Of a stretch of DNA of 64,000 bases, positions 49,946-63,110 are shown piece after piece. The translations under genes were made by a program, and so were the position numbers. A model generated the notes under the pieces. The model was not told the DNA's origin and did no database searches. It saw nothing but the letters and a program-made list of their open reading frames with translations. How positions within the stretch are numbered: the stretch's first letter is position 1; the number at the start of each line of letters is the position of its first letter. The stretch is from Notamacropus eugenii (lineage: Eukaryota > Chordata > Mammalia > Diprotodontia > Macropodidae): NCBI RefSeq assembly GCF_028372415.1, contig NC_092877.1, positions 247,027,536 to 247,091,535 on the forward strand, read 5' to 3'.

Positions 49946-52900
49946 TTGTGATTATGGAATACTTTTGAACTATTTATGGTGTCATTTATATCATTTTTGT
50001 GTTTTCCATTTACTTAACAGGCTATATTAGTAATAACAGATACATAAATCCCTTTTGTCTTTATTAAGTATTGTTCCTACATGGACTGATGTATTGGTCC
50101 TTGTTATACCATTGAATTTTTTTCTTAATATCTTTAATGTTTATTGGCAAAGTCTCCGTTTTAGAATTCATCTTAAATTGAGGTTTGGTGTAGTAGATTT
50201 TCTGTAACTGAGATATAATAGATCGCAAATATAATGTTCAGAGAGCTGACCTCTATTCAGAAAGTCTAGGGGAAATCATTAAGGCTATAAATCACAGAGA
50301 AGATAGACCATTATAGTTAAAGGGAGTTTCCTCACTTGGGTGTTTCCAAAACTAGTGAGATCATAGCTCCAGGTCTTTATTTCCTGCAAAAAAAAAAAAA
50401 AATGAAGAAAATTTCTGAATCCATTGCTTAAATACCAGAGCTAACTATTTCTGAGTACTTCTTTTAATAAGACTGCAAGTCAACATCTTTTTTTTCTCAA
50501 AAAGTAAGCAGAAATGATAAAGTGAGTACCATATCTGTCTGTGTATTTTTCATGATTTCTCATTGTAATCCTAACAAAAAAGTTACTGCCAAGAAGGTCA
50601 AATGATCTCCTCACCATACATGTGTTCACTTTCAAATTTCCAAGCAACTATTAATAAGTAAAAAAGAAATGGAGTAAGCTAGCTAAAACTAGCTATTAAA
50701 TGTGTGAAACACTTATCAAATCAATACCAAAAAAAGTTTCAGGAAATAAAACCAAGAATTTATTCTAGAATAGCAGTAGAAAGCAAAGAACATCATTGTG
50801 GAATGAAAGGCCATTTATTAACTAAGGTAAGATGTGAACACATCTAAATGTTTGCATATTCATATCCATTTTTTATTATAGTGACTTGTGGTGAGTATTA
50901 AATCACTTAAAGCAAGACTTCATTTTTGCAGTCACCCTCATTATCCTATGCAATGGTCAAACTCAGAATTTTTAAGTTGTAATCTATTTTTCGTTGATTT
51001 ACACTTTGATCAGGGATAAATACATTTATCCAGATATGAAAGGGAATATTGCTTCATATTTTCCTTAATTGGATAGCATATAAAGATCTTTCATTAGATA
51101 TAAACTGCTCACTGTCTTTATTTAACATCAATATTTTCCTAACCATACTATGTGGATGTTAATCATGGAACATCATGGTCTCAAAGGAATCAAATATCCA
51201 AGTTAACTAAAGGAAATAGTGATGATTTCATGAAAAAAAAAAGACAATCTAGATACAATGTAGCCTTTAATGAATCATTCTACCAATGTGCAATAAAACT
51301 ATAGTCACACAATAAAAACTGAAACAGTTACCAAGATATCTGGATATTTCCCAATCATAAGTTTTTGAAATATATTAAAAATAAGGTTTGTATGTGTATA
51401 TTATATACATACACACACATATTCTCATCTCATTGATTTTATCACTGTGTGAATCCAAGCTATATACTTAGCAATTTATTGTTTTACAAATCAATACAGC
51501 TTCCAAACTTTCAGTAAGTACGCATACAAATGTACAAATATGTGTGTATACATAGTGTGCATTTTGAATATAACTAGTTTATATGTATACATATATATAT
51601 ATAAACATTTATATATGCTCACATATATACAAAATATGTGAATATGAATATATTTACACATATGCATATATTACACATGCATATATATGCACATATATCA
51701 GTCAGGTTTGCAATTCTGACAAAAACCATGTAATCAGTATCAGTGTATCTTGATAATATAATATTGCTCTTCATTTAGGAGGTTTTTCACATGTGTTGAT
51801 TTGTGAAAGTTTATGGAATAGAGAGTATGACTTGTAATTCAATAATTATGAAACCTGTATGCAGATTCAGTTTAAAAAATAAATATATAATTTATCATAA
51901 TCAGATTTATATGGAATGTCTTTATATAAAGTAAAAAAAACAAAAACAAAAAAACACCAAAAACTAGGTGTATTTCTCCTCCCTGTCTTGTTTTTCCAAT
52001 ATTCATTTGCACTTTCAGGATGAATTCCTACACGATGGTTACACTTCGGTTTCATGGAGTACTGTACTCATCACCATAACTCCTTAAACCTACTTATGTT
52101 TTACCAATTCATAATCAGTCACTTTACTCCTTGCAAAGATATTTACTCAGATTGCAGAGCAGGAAAAATAGTTGTAAAACATTCCTCCTACGAATATATA
52201 GAGTGTCAGTGGAAACATGAACTCAAACTAGAACTAATGACAAGTTTGTACAAGTCCTGATACTTCAGATAATGGAAGTTGTTTTTTTTTTTTTTTTTCC
52301 TTTCTCTCTGTAGATTTCTTGGATAGCTTTCTAAGGTCAATCCCTTATGTAGGGTGAGTTGTGCATCTGTATCCCCAAGGTTCTTATACTCCCACTGTCT
52401 TTTCTATTGCTAAGGCATCTACTCTTTACATCTGCTTTTTATTTTGGGCTACTTGTCTCTGAATATTCATGTCTATCTGGAGTGTGTTTCATAGATGCCA
52501 TCTCTACTGAGATGCTGTATTTCTCCTTCAAAACTAAATGGCTAATTCAGGATGGGAAAAGTGGAAAATCCCTTCCTTCCATATTCAGGGATATCATTCA
52601 TAAGCATTTCTCTGGTTATAAACAGAACCATTCTTGAACTGCCAAAATTCATCTAGGGCTTAGCTATTTAAAGCCTCCAGAGACATGACTAATTTATTTC
52701 CTACCCAATGGCATTATCATTAACTCAGTATCTATTTGAGAGAAGTGTACTTCATTAAAGAATTATAATGGAATACACATTGTTAACACAGTACAATTAA
52801 TTTGTCGACACTATCTCTGTCCACATCAGTTGAGGTGGAGAAAGTGACAGACCATGTGCCCCTTTTTCACCTCCTCATTTGTCTCCTCATTTGTAATACA

Positions 52901-53799
52901 TGCATATGTATATGCATAGATATGCATATGTGTAAGTTTATATTTTTAATATACTTCTCTATTTTCTCTATTCCTGTAAGTAGAAATGAAATGGAAAACA
53001 ATTGATTATTGTGCCCTGCGGTATTACATAAGATCTTTGATTCTTATTTTTTTTTAAATAAACTCTGTAACATTCAGATTTTTCTAAACTCTAGATATGT
53101 GTCATCCTCAGAATTTTCAAAATCATAATGATAGTATGTTGTGAAACTTTCTCTTTTGATGTGAAATCTTCTGAAAAAAAATTGGAAAGACTTTTTAAAA
53201 TGTGAGGGGGAGCTACCACAACTATGTCAGGACTTACAATAAACATATTTTATATAAAACAAATTCCTAAACATGCTATCTAAAAAAAAAAAAAAAAAGT
53301 TGAAAGCTGAAAACAAATGCTGAGTCACTAATATCAGAAGCCGTAATACTTCATTAGCTCAATAACTAAATGATACGGATATTCTCACACTGTTCTGATT
53401 ATTCTCAAAGAAATACTTCACTAAGATGAAATAAAATCTAAAAACATGTTTGGAATTCTAATCAACAAGACAGAACAAGTTCCAATTTGGAATATAGTAC
53501 ATGAAAAATAGAAATCGCTTTGGGAATGTCTGCTACTTTTAAGTTTTAATCCTGAAATTCAATTTTACTTAAGAAAACTAGGTGTTTTTTTTCCAACAAA
53601 TCAAAATATTTTAAGCACAGTTAAAGATCTTTATAAAAAGCCAACTTAGATTTTTTATTCAGATGGCAAGGACAGTAAAGCCTCAAATCAAAAACAAAAT
53701 GGTAGGCAGCTGGATGAATTCAAAATCCTTTCTTTATTTGAAAAGACCAGAGACAAAGTTATCAACATTAGTTCTGCAAATTTGACTACAGAAAATAAA
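49946..53799. other. Unassigned AT-rich sequence
   Basis: Nearly 4 kb with no supported gene. It contains TATA/CATA patches (51395-51420, 51530-51700) and poly-A or poly-T runs (50388, 52280, 53280). Open frames are short (62-92 codons) and unrecognised. Confidence 0.5.
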
Positions 53800-53895
53800 A
53801 TTACATTTTAATGTGTATTGACATAATATCTGGGAAGCACTTTAAACAGTCCCTGACACATAGTATCCAATTAGTAAATGCTTATTCCCTTCCCC
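53800..53895 (+). repeat. SINE/L2-type tail fragment
   Basis: The stretch gggaagcactttaaacagtc followed by ccctgacacatagtatccaa and attagtaaatgcttattccc is a typical end of MIR/L2-type repeats. Confidence 0.55.
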
Positions 53896-54343
53896 TTTCT
53901 CTTGTTGCATTCCAACGCCAAAAGCCCACAGGAATAGATTGTATCTTTCTCATTCAGTGACTTTTGGATATAAGGATTTTAAAAATCTATGACTCTTGTC
54001 CTTTAAATATGAGAAAAAGGATTAAAATGAATCCACTAAATTACTCTGAACTTCTCTTACTGTGTCAAATAAGCAAACTAGTAGTCATGCAAGAAAAATT
54101 AATGCATCAATCTCAATATGAGTGTCTCTGGGTGAACTATAAGCATATAAATATTGGTGTTACAATATACAGCCTAGATATCACAGAATATCAGTCATGA
54201 GGAAAATCAGAGGACATATAGACCAACTGACCAATCACTTAAAAAAAATTAATTTTCCTGCAGTGTACCAAATAAGTATATGCAATTTTCCTTCAGAGGA
54301 GGCAAAATGACCCACTATTTCCTGTTTGTATAACTCTGTGAGC

Positions 54344-54348
<5 letters not shown>
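53896..54348. other. Unassigned sequence
   Basis: No gene or nameable repeat is visible. Confidence 0.5.

Positions 54349-54415
<67 letters not shown>
54349..54415. repeat. (TG)n microsatellite
   Basis: About 33 uninterrupted TG units. Confidence 0.97.
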
Positions 54416-54416
<1 letters not shown>

Positions 54417-54564
54417 TGCACATGGGGGGAGGGGAACAAGAGGGTTTGTTGTGATTTCTTTGTTTTCCTTATTCATTCACACTGCTTAAATTTACCTTTA
54501 TATAATCTACATGTATTAGTCATACTTTTGTTTTATAAGGCCAAGAAGAAGAAATCTAGTCCTT

Positions 54565-54710
54565 TTATTACATACTAGTGCCCTTAAATACTTGAGGATG
54601 ACTTTCATGTCCCATCTAAATTTTCTCTTGTCTAAGCAAAACATTACCATTTTCTTTAGTCTGTTCTTATATAGATAACTTTAGACCTCTTATCATTTGG
54701 TTGTCTTGTT
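54565..54710 (-). repeat. CR1/L3 LINE fragment
   Basis: The plus strand reads tgcccttaaatacttgaggatg, catgtcccatctaaattttc and agtctgttcttatatagata, the reverse complement of the C-terminal CR1/L3 segment that is also preserved at 5560-6270. Confidence 0.7.
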
Positions 54711-54874
54711 GTTATATTCTGTATTGTAAAGCTACATAATATAAGAACAAGACAATACTGCCTTAAATGTGACACCAATAACTGAACAGCAAAACAGCTA
54801 TTAATGTGATGAACTTCTGTCCTCATAAAGAGACAGCTTACAATAGGGTTACATTGATAAATGGTTGTTTCATT

Positions 54875-55010
54875 TAATCAATAAATACATATTTAATATC
54901 GACTATTTGTGATGAACTATTAAAATTTTAATTGATGTTTGGTCCCCTGTTCCAAAAAAAATTGCATTCTAATAGGGGAGACAAGTTATGTAAACACATG
55001 TGTATAAATA
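54875..55010 (-). repeat. L2-type 3' end fragment, minus strand
   Basis: The segment atcaataaatacatatttaa ... gcattctaataggggagaca resembles the reverse-oriented L2 end. Confidence 0.5.
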
Positions 55011-55470
55011 AAGATGTCTGTATATATGTATTCACAGTAGTCACATATTCACATACATATACTAATTGTTTACATGAGTACATATGTCTATGTATAGGTA
55101 TACACACATATTAATTACACCTGTGATTTCATTAGAATAATAAATTCCCATCAGTCAGCCTAATGAATATCTGGACACTGGACCCAGATGACTCAGGAGG
55201 AGAAACTGAGGTTGGTGACCTCACTCCCTCACTCAAAACAAAGTCAAGTGCAAGTACTGTCATCATTTCTCTGATGTCATGGTCTTCTCCATAAACGAAG
55301 AATGAACACACACTGTGAGTAGACAGAGATGATTGAGTGGGGACCCAGAGAGCTGGGTAACCCAGCTCATCCTCTCTCTTCTGTCTCCCTCTCTCCTTCC
55401 TTTAGGGCTTTGTGGTTTACTGGATACATGTCCTTCCCTCCTTTCTTCCTTCCCTCCTTTCCTAGTTCCT

Positions 55471-55551
55471 CCTTCCTTCCTTCCTTCCTTCCTTCCTTCC
55501 TTCCTTCCTTCCTTCCTTCCTTCCTTCCTTCCTTCCTTCCTTCCTTCCTTC
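55471..55551. repeat. (TTCC)n tetranucleotide tract
   Basis: About 20 perfect TTCC units lie inside the composite retroposon. Confidence 0.96.
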
Positions 55552-55973
55552 TTGTTCTCAAAACCTTAAACCCAGGACACTCTGAAAACCATGGAATGGA
55601 CAACAATAGGTCCATGCTCAAGCTCCACTTAATGGCTGGCTAAGAGTGACTATCACTAGTAACAATTTATTTTGATTTAGTTATTTTTTCTTTTGTTAAT
55701 TAAATGGGCCATTCCCTGACTACTTATTAAAGAGACCTATTCACTGAATGGGCATTACCTCCCTCTAAGTGAGTATTGGAAAAGGTCAGGCTAAAAATAC
55801 TAAGGTCTCCCATGGCATCCTGGGCCATCTCCAGTCACCTTGATGAATAACTGGTCACCGGACCCAGATGATCTACGAGAAGAAAGTGAGGTTAGTGACC
55901 TTGCACAGTCCTCCCTCCCTCAAAACAAATTGAAGTGCAAGTGAATCATTTCTCTGATGTCATGGTCTTCTTT

Positions 55974-55987
55974 GAAAACAAAGGACA
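55974..55987 (+). repeat. Target-site duplication of the half-L1, left copy
   Basis: The 14 bases gaaaacaaaggaca recur exactly at 58784-58797 and bracket the half-L1 insertion. Confidence 0.95.
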
Positions 55988-58783
55988 GGGAGCCAAGATG
56001 GCAGAGTAGAAAGATGCACATACACATAGCTCTGAACCCACAGCCCATACAACAGCTACAGGGAAGTAACTCACGGCGAATTCTGCACCCAAAGGCCACG
56101 GAACATTGGAGTGAGGGAGATTTCTGTTCAGGAGAGACCTGCAAACCTCTCGCAAAAGGTCCTTCACGCTGCGGACTGTGCGCCGGAACTGGGAGCTGAG
56201 TACAGCCCTGCCGCGGCCACGGCACCGAGAAGAAAAGATCTGAGCAGGCTTCAGGGACAGGATCTCCAGCGGCCACTCAAGTCCCTCCACCCACAGATGA
56301 TGGGGGTCGGTGAGAGAGTCTCTTTGGCAGGTCGAGAGGGGAGTTGGATGCCTCCATAACTCAGCCCCCCCCCCCCCCCCGCCCTGGGAGGTAGAGGCTG
56401 GGAGGCGGCTGCAGACAGGAGCTCCCCAAGCGGGCGGGAGCCTAGATCCATTGTGGAAGGTCTGTACATAAACCCCCCGAGGGAACTGAGCCTGAGAGGT
56501 GGCCCTGCCCCTACCTCAGCAACTGAACTTAATCTCACACTGAATAGCAGCCCTGCCCCCGCCAAAAGCCCTAAGGCTGGAAGCAGCATTTGAATCTCAG
56601 ACCCCAAACACTAGCTGGGAGGATCAGGAGACAAGGTGGGTGTGAGGATAATATTCAGAGATCAAGTCACTGGCTGGGAAAATGCCCAGAAAAGGGAAAA
56701 GAAATAAGACTATAGAAGGTTACTTTCTTGGGGAACAGGCATTTCCTCCCTTCCTTTCTGATGAGGAAGAACAATGCTAACCATCAGGCAAAGACACAGA
56801 AATCAAGGCTTCTGTGTCCCAGCCCACCCAATGGGCTCAGGCCATGGAAGAGCTCAAAAAGAATTTTAAAAACCAAGTTAGAGAGGTGGAGGAAAAGCTG
56901 GGAAGAGAAATGAGAGACATGAAGTCAAAGCATGAACAGCAGATCAGCTCCCTGCTAAAGGAGACCCAAAAAAATGTTGAAGAAAATAACACCTTGAAAA
57001 CTAGCCTAGCTCAATTGGCAAAAGAGGTTCAAAAACCCAATGAGGAGAAGAATGCTTCAAAAGCAGAATTAGCCAAATACAAAAGGAGATTCAAAAGCTC
57101 ACTGAAGAAAATAGTTCTTTCAAAATTAGAATGGCACAGATGGAGGCTAAGGACTTTATGAGAAAATAAGAAATCACAGAACAAAGCTAGAAGAATGGAA
57201 AAATGGAAGATAATGTGAAATATCTCATTGGAAAAACAACTGACCTGGAAAATAGATCCAGGAGAGACAATTTAAAAATTATGGGACTACCTGAAAGCCA
57301 TGATCAAAAGAAGAGCCTAGACATCATCTTTCATGAAATTATCAAGGAAAGCTGCTCTGAGATTCTAGAACCTGAGGGAAAAATAAATATTCAAGGAATC
57401 CACAGAACACCGCCTGAAAGAGATCCAAAAAGAGAAACTCCTAGGAACATTGTGGCCAAATTCCAGAGTTCCCAGATCAAGGAGAAAATATTGCAAGCAG
57501 CTAGAAAGAAACAATTCAAGTATTGTGGAAATACAATTGGGATAACACAAAATCTAGCAGCCTCTACGTTAAGGGATCGAAGGGCATGCAATAGGATATT
57601 CCAGAAGTCAAAGGAACTAGGACTAAAACCAAGAATCACCTACCCAGCAAAACTGAGTATAATACTGCAGGGGAAAAATTGGTCTTTCAATGAAATAGAG
57701 GACTTTCAAGCATTCTTGATGAAAAGACCAGAGCTGAAAAGAAAATTTGACTTTCAAACACAAGAATGAAGAGAACCATAAAAAGGTGAACAGCAAAGAG
57801 AAGTCATAAGGGACTTACTAAAGTTGAACTGTTTACATTCCTACATGGAAAGACAATATTTGTAACTCTTGAAACATTTCAGTATCTGGGTACTGGGTGG
57901 GATTACACACACACACACATGCACACACACACACATACATAGAGACAGAGTGCACAGAGTGAATTGAAGAGGATGGGATTATATCTTAAATAAATGAAAT
58001 CAAGCAGTGAGAGAGAAAGATATAGGGAGGAGAAAGGGAGAAATGGAATGGGGCAAATTATCTCTCATAAAAGAGTCAAGCAAAAGACTCATTAGTGGAG
58101 GGATAAAGAGGGGAGGTGAGAGAAAAACATGAAGTCTACTCTTATCACATTCCACTAAAGGAAAGAATAAAATGCACACTCATTTTGGTATGAAAACCTA
58201 TCTTACAATACAAGAAAGTGGGGGATAAGGGGATAAGCACTGTGGGGGGGGGGGGATGATAGAATGGAGGGCATGGGGAGGAGAGTGCAATTTGAGGTCG
58301 ACACTCATGGGGAGGGATAGGATCAAAAGAGAATTGAAGTAATGGGGGACAGGATAGGATGGAGGGAAATATAGTTAGTCCTATACAACACAACTATTAT
58401 GGAAGTCATTTGCAAAACTACACAGATTTGGCCTATATTGAACTGCATGCCTTCCAAAGGGAAGGGGTGGAGAGGGAGGGAGGTAAAGAAGTTGGAACTC
58501 AAAGTGTTAGGATCAACTGTTGAATAATGTTCTTGCCACTAGGAAATAAGAAATACAGGTAAAGGAGTATAGAAAGCTATCTGGCCCTACAGGACAAAAG
58601 AGAAGACGGAGACAAGGGCAGAGAGGGATGATAGAAGAGAGAGCAGATTGGTCATAGGGGCAATTAGAATGCTTGGTGTTTGGGGGGGGGGAGGGGAGAA
58701 AAGGGGAGAAAATTTGTAACCCAAAATTTTGTGAAAATGAATGTTAAAAGTTAAATAAATAAATTTAATATAAAAAAAAGAAA
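55988..58783 (+). mobile_element. Full-length half-L1 (HAL1-type) element
   Basis: It starts gggagccaagatggcagagt, has a GC-rich 5' region (to 56681) and ORF1 (56682-57769), and passes directly to a 3' untranslated region containing a CA tract (57905-57935) and purine-rich spacer. It ends in aaatgaatgttaaaag, an A-rich tail and the 14-base target-site duplication. There is no ORF2, which is the definition of half-L1 elements; such elements must borrow the reverse transcriptase of an L1. It inserted near the 3' end of the composite retroposon. A run of 16 C bases at 56365-56380 and a 9-10 base G run near 58248 are mutational slippage or copying marks. Confidence 0.9.
56682..57769 (+). pseudogene. 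Half-L1 ORF1 (L1 ORF1p-like), lightly broken
   Basis: ORF1p is a trimeric RNA-binding chaperone. The ATG at 56682 gives MPRKGKRNKTIEGYFLGEQ, the same start as in the element at 63938. A coiled coil (EELKKNFKNQVREVEEKLG, KHEQQISSLLKETQKN, NTLKTSLAQLAKEVQK) follows. The RRM/C-terminal half is intact from 57203 and includes TTDLENRSRRDNLKIMGLPE, IIKESCSEILEPEGK, IQGIHRTPPERDPKRETPRN and YPAKLSIILQGK, ending FDFQTQE at 57769. A shift near 56785 and further shift/stop changes between 57110 and 57200 separate the parts, so no single product is made. Confidence 0.88.
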
Positions 58784-58797
58784 GAAAACAAAGGACA
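58784..58797 (+). repeat. Target-site duplication of the half-L1, right copy
   Basis: An exact copy of the 14 bases at 55974-55987. The composite retroposon's end (aacacaaattccc) continues after it. Confidence 0.95.
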
Positions 58798-58849
58798 AAC
58801 ACAAATTCCCACCAGAGAGACAATTCTGTTTATTGATGTAGATCATCAT

Positions 58850-58995
58850 CCACTCTCCAACTTCTAGTTTTAGTGGCCTCAGAGTCATGATGGTAAATAC
58901 CTTGCTCAGGGTGGTACAAGCAGTGTATGTCAGAGTCTATAGTTGAATTCAGGATTTTCTGACAGCATGACAACTTCTCTCTCATGCTATCCTAT
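58850..58995 (-). repeat. MIR-type SINE fragment
   Basis: The order tagtggcctcagagtcatgatg, ccttgctcagggtggtacaa, gttgaattcaggattttctg and catgctatcctatctctgag fits a reverse-oriented MIR. Confidence 0.6.
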
Positions 58996-61110
58996 CTCTG
59001 AGTGTGTGTGTGTATGTGTGCATGTGTGTACATATGTTGTAAGCCTTTTCTCTGATGCATGTTAGCTGTGGGAATATATGCAAATCACTTATTTCTCTGA
59101 GTTTCAAGCAATTAAGACTAAAAGTTATAGAAATGAAAAGGAGTGAGTCCATGGAGAGTCTCAGTATTAACTAAATCACAGATTTTTTGACAAATTACGT
59201 GAATTTTTTTTTTAAATGAAAGGACATATGATCTCCCAAGATTACTATTTTGCATGTTAGATGACTTAGTATGTATTCTAAGGACACTTATGTTAGCATT
59301 CTAATGATGTTCTCATGACGTCATCAAAGTAAAAGCATACTTAAGAATTTAAAATTATTAATAGATAGCTTCATTTAAACTTCCCTTTATATTAGCCTCT
59401 TTATAGACCCCAAGATTAAACAAAAAAGACATCTGCCTCTTTTGAGAACTCTTTACATATGGCAATTTTAACAAAATTAATAAAAGGAATTATTCAAGTA
59501 ATATATTTATATTGAATGAAAGTAACTTTTCATTTTATTTTGGAGTCCCTACATATCCTTCCATGAAGCCAGTACAAATTAGAATACTTAATTGATGGAA
59601 AGCAATGAAATGAAAATTCAAGTTTCATGTAAAATTGCTGAAAAATAGTGCCTTACTCTTAATGCTATCTCTCTTTTTTGATAATAAAAGTTTTGTACTC
59701 CCCTGACTCCACTATGGTTCTTATCTCAGACAGATTTTGGAGTATTGCTGTTTAAACTTATGGAAAGATATTGTCTTCCTTTGTGCCAGAGATATCACAG
59801 ACATTTATATACTAATGAAACAGCTGATCCACACAACAAATCTTATACTATAGTCAATGATGGTTAATAAATAGTAAGCTGACATTTATCCTACAACGAA
59901 AAATCAGTTTCTTAGGGCCAGAGATTCCTTTTCAGATCCTAGGTGAAGCCCTATGACACCTACACTTGTTTCATATCACTAATACTTCCAAGTACATCTT
60001 ACTCATTCTGGATCACCTTAAGCCCAGGCTCAATACATATCACACAGAAATATGTTGTAAAGCAAGAATAATGATTTCCTGTCAGTGATCAGTGAAGAAG
60101 TCTTATGAAAATCAGAGAAAAATAGATGTTCAGTTGGATGGGATTTCATGGGATGTTTGACTTCATTCCTTGTTAACACAGAAATATGCCTCCTAACATG
60201 TATAGCTTTGGATGCAAGTCTGACTGTTGCAGAGCCAAGAGTGATGTATTTTTCCATGGACAGAAAAGTCAACACCAAGGAAACAGCCTCTTGAGCAATG
60301 AAATAGTGAATGAGGTTAAATCATTTATTTGTGATCGGAAGGTAGCAAGGGAAAGGATAGCCTGAGGAAGAGAAATGCTACAAATAAGGAATGAGGCTAG
60401 CCTCTGTTGGTCAAAAACTCTGAGAATGACAATAAGGAAAATTTCCCCTTTTCATCTTTTACCTGTTCAAAGCCCTAAAAAGTGAGCCCCTTCCTCCTCT
60501 TGCATAAAACAGTTACAGAGAATTTTTGTTCACAGTGATCTCTGGCTTATCTGAACTTGCATTATTTATTGTCTATGTTCCAGATGTAATTCAATTCACC
60601 ACATATTTCTTAAAGCCATATTTTCTTTCAATTATCAAGATGTTTGGAGAATTAATTGGAGATGGGGAAGCTAGAGGAAGGAAGAAAAATTAGGATGTTA
60701 TGGCAGCACCACAGATAAGAAGTTATGAGGGACTCAGTTATGGAGGGAAGATTTGACCATTTCAGGAGAGAAAAGTTGATGAGAACTGCAATGAATGTAT
60801 AATTGACAGAACTTTGTACGTGGATGGATATGGAGGATGATGGAGAGGGATGACTTGAGTGTGACTTTGAGCTTGTCAATCTTGATGACAAGAAACAATG
60901 CGCCCTTACCAGAAATTGTAAGAAAAGATACATAATGAGTATGTTTTTGGATATGTTGAGTTTGAGAGGAGGATAAGATATCAAGGCAAAGATGCCCAGC
61001 AGGTATTTGTTCATGCCTAAAGTTCAAAATTGAGAAAGGAGTTTGCTATACAAATTTGAGGCTCATATACATAGACACAATAACTGAAGCCATGGGAGCT
61101 ACTGAGATGA

Positions 61111-61111
<1 letters not shown>
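58996..61111. other. Unassigned sequence
   Basis: No supported gene. The part 60650-61110 (with ggatatgttgagtttgagagg and gaagccatgggagctactga) looks like an old, widely shared mammalian repeat, but I cannot name its family with confidence. Confidence 0.45.
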
Positions 61112-61150
<39 letters not shown>

Positions 61151-61156
61151 TACACC

Positions 61157-61210
<54 letters not shown>
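61112..61210. repeat. (CA)n-(GA)n compound microsatellite
   Basis: About 18 CA units are followed by a short linker and about 25 GA units. Confidence 0.95.
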
Positions 61211-61215
<5 letters not shown>

Positions 61216-62524
61216 TATGAAGAGGACTCATATATGACTGTAAAAAAGGTGCAATTTATACCTCATCTAACTTGTTAGTTCATTTGTTTTTACTATAGGC
61301 TTCATAGAGATTTTCTTTTTCCTTATTTGACATTTTTGCTTTCCTTTTATTTCTAATAAAGTAATAATCAACACTTGAGAACAAGGATTTGAAAATTCAT
61401 CTTCATGTAGTTTTGCGTACTCATGCTTATAAACTTCATATATTATTCAACAAAAACAATATAATCATCATAAAAAAGAAAGCACGGACAACTAAGTTTC
61501 CAAAAGGGGTAAAAGAAAAGAGTCATAGAAGTAAAAATTGTTCACACAATCAGATCCATAAATCTCCCTGTGGCTAATTAGATTGGCAAAAGTTCCGTCA
61601 AATAAATATTGTTCTCTCACCTTTGTTTTCCAGCTAGTTAGACCATGAATATGATCTCATATGATGATCTGTTACCATATTATGGTTTGGATTGAATCCC
61701 TTTTCACAATGAGGAAATCCGGCACTTGTTTTGCTTTTCACTTAACGAATTGGAAAGGGCATAGGTAAGAAAGTTCATTATCAGACTTTATTTTCAATTC
61801 TCAGAGTGGAAGCAAATATTTTAGATCAAGAATTTTAAGGGTAAAGACAAAAGAATAAGCTGCAAATATTTCACATATATGTATATATTCATATGTGTGT
61901 ATGCAAACATACATATATACACATACATAATTTATGAATAAAGTACCTAGTTTATTTCAGTTTTTTTCCAATGTTTTAATTAAAAGACCTGAAGTTGCTC
62001 TAGGCAAGGCCCGAGTAACTAAATAAACTATTATATTTAAAGTTTTTTAGCCAATTGTCATCAAGATGGTCATAATGACATTTTAAAATAAGTCTATTTA
62101 TGAGTCTGGAATGAATATTTGCAATTAAAAAGTTATCATTAAAAGATCCCTCCAGTGATATGCTTTTCCCCCTCCTGTCTTATTACCCTTCAATTTTAAA
62201 GAATTGTCCTCAAAAAAATGTGAAAAGATCCTAGAAGTTTCTTACTCCAGTCTTCTACATCACAAATTCTTTCCTGGTCATTTAATTTCATATAAATACT
62301 TCCACTGGCAGCGACCTATTTTCATCATACTAGCCACTTAATTCTTCAAAGGTTTTATAATTTTTGTGTAGTTATTTTGGTTGAGTAAAACAAACAAACA
62401 GCAATCAGCACATATAATTTCTGTACTTTTGTTCTAATTTTGTCCTCTGAATTGTTAACAAATAAATTTTCCATTCATATAATATCCTTTTAAATATTTA
62501 AATGTAATTACTGTATCCTAATTT
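61211..62524. other. Unassigned AT-rich sequence
   Basis: A TATA/CATA patch lies at 61870-61930. No gene or confidently named repeat was found. Confidence 0.5.
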
Positions 62525-62870
62525 GTAGATCTGAGCCTGTCACTTCCTTGTTCAAAACTCTCAAGTGACTCTTTATTGCTTACCCCTTTGGCATTCCTCT
62601 CTTTCCACAAATTGACTCCAGTCAATAATTTTCTAATCCAATTTCATTTCATCTTAGTGCCTTTCTAAAACCTTTCCAATCTAGGCAAATTTTATTTCTT
62701 GATTTATTTTTTTTCAGATTGAATTACCCAGCTTCTGCATCTGTACTTTTGCATACATTATCTCCCACACATTGAATCAGTTCTTTTCACTCTGCTGGTT
62801 GAAGTATGTTTATTTTACCTGTAGCCTTCACTAAATGTTACCTCTTCTAAGCTGGAAATGATCTTTCTCT
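62525..62870 (+). repeat. L2 LINE 3' region
   Basis: The L2 order is visible: cacttccttgttcaaaactc, gcattcctctctttccacaa, gcatctgtacttttgcatac, then ttcttttcactctgctggttg. It is diverged. Confidence 0.65.
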
Positions 62871-63110
62871 CTTTAAATATTTCACATAACTGTTTGAGCC
62901 ATTCCATGTCCAGGAGAGCACTTTACAGAAAGTTACAAGTTACAAAATGTTTGCTTTATTGAACTGAATTATGTTAAGTTTTCTCTTTTGTAGATGCATT
63001 TCCTTCTGTTACTCATAGTATAATATTACTTTCAAGCCCGTAACCTTTCTGTTTTTCCTTCTGTGCCTCTGTTTTACTTTCCTAATGTTTCTGTTAAAAA
63101 GATATAGCCA

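Larger units (their letters stand above)
55150..55987 (+). repeat. Composite RTE-tailed retroposon with internal TTCC tract (copy 2)
   Basis: The first module (55150-55310) ends gaagaatgaacacacac. It is followed by the linker gtgagtagac...ggggacccagagagctg, a pyrimidine tract (TTCC, 55471-55551), a spacer with cctattcactgaatgggcat, and a second module (about 55800-55987). The last bases of the second module, after gaaaacaaaggaca, continue at 58798, beyond the half-L1 that split it. Order and junctions match the minus-strand copy at 4572-5400. Confidence 0.78.

Noticed and set aside
55150-55987. Direct terminal modules read as long terminal repeats of a small LTR element
   Set aside because: The modules are the same SINE-like unit found alone and fused to a CORE-SINE elsewhere, and have no LTR-type ends, primer-binding site or signal layout that I can see.
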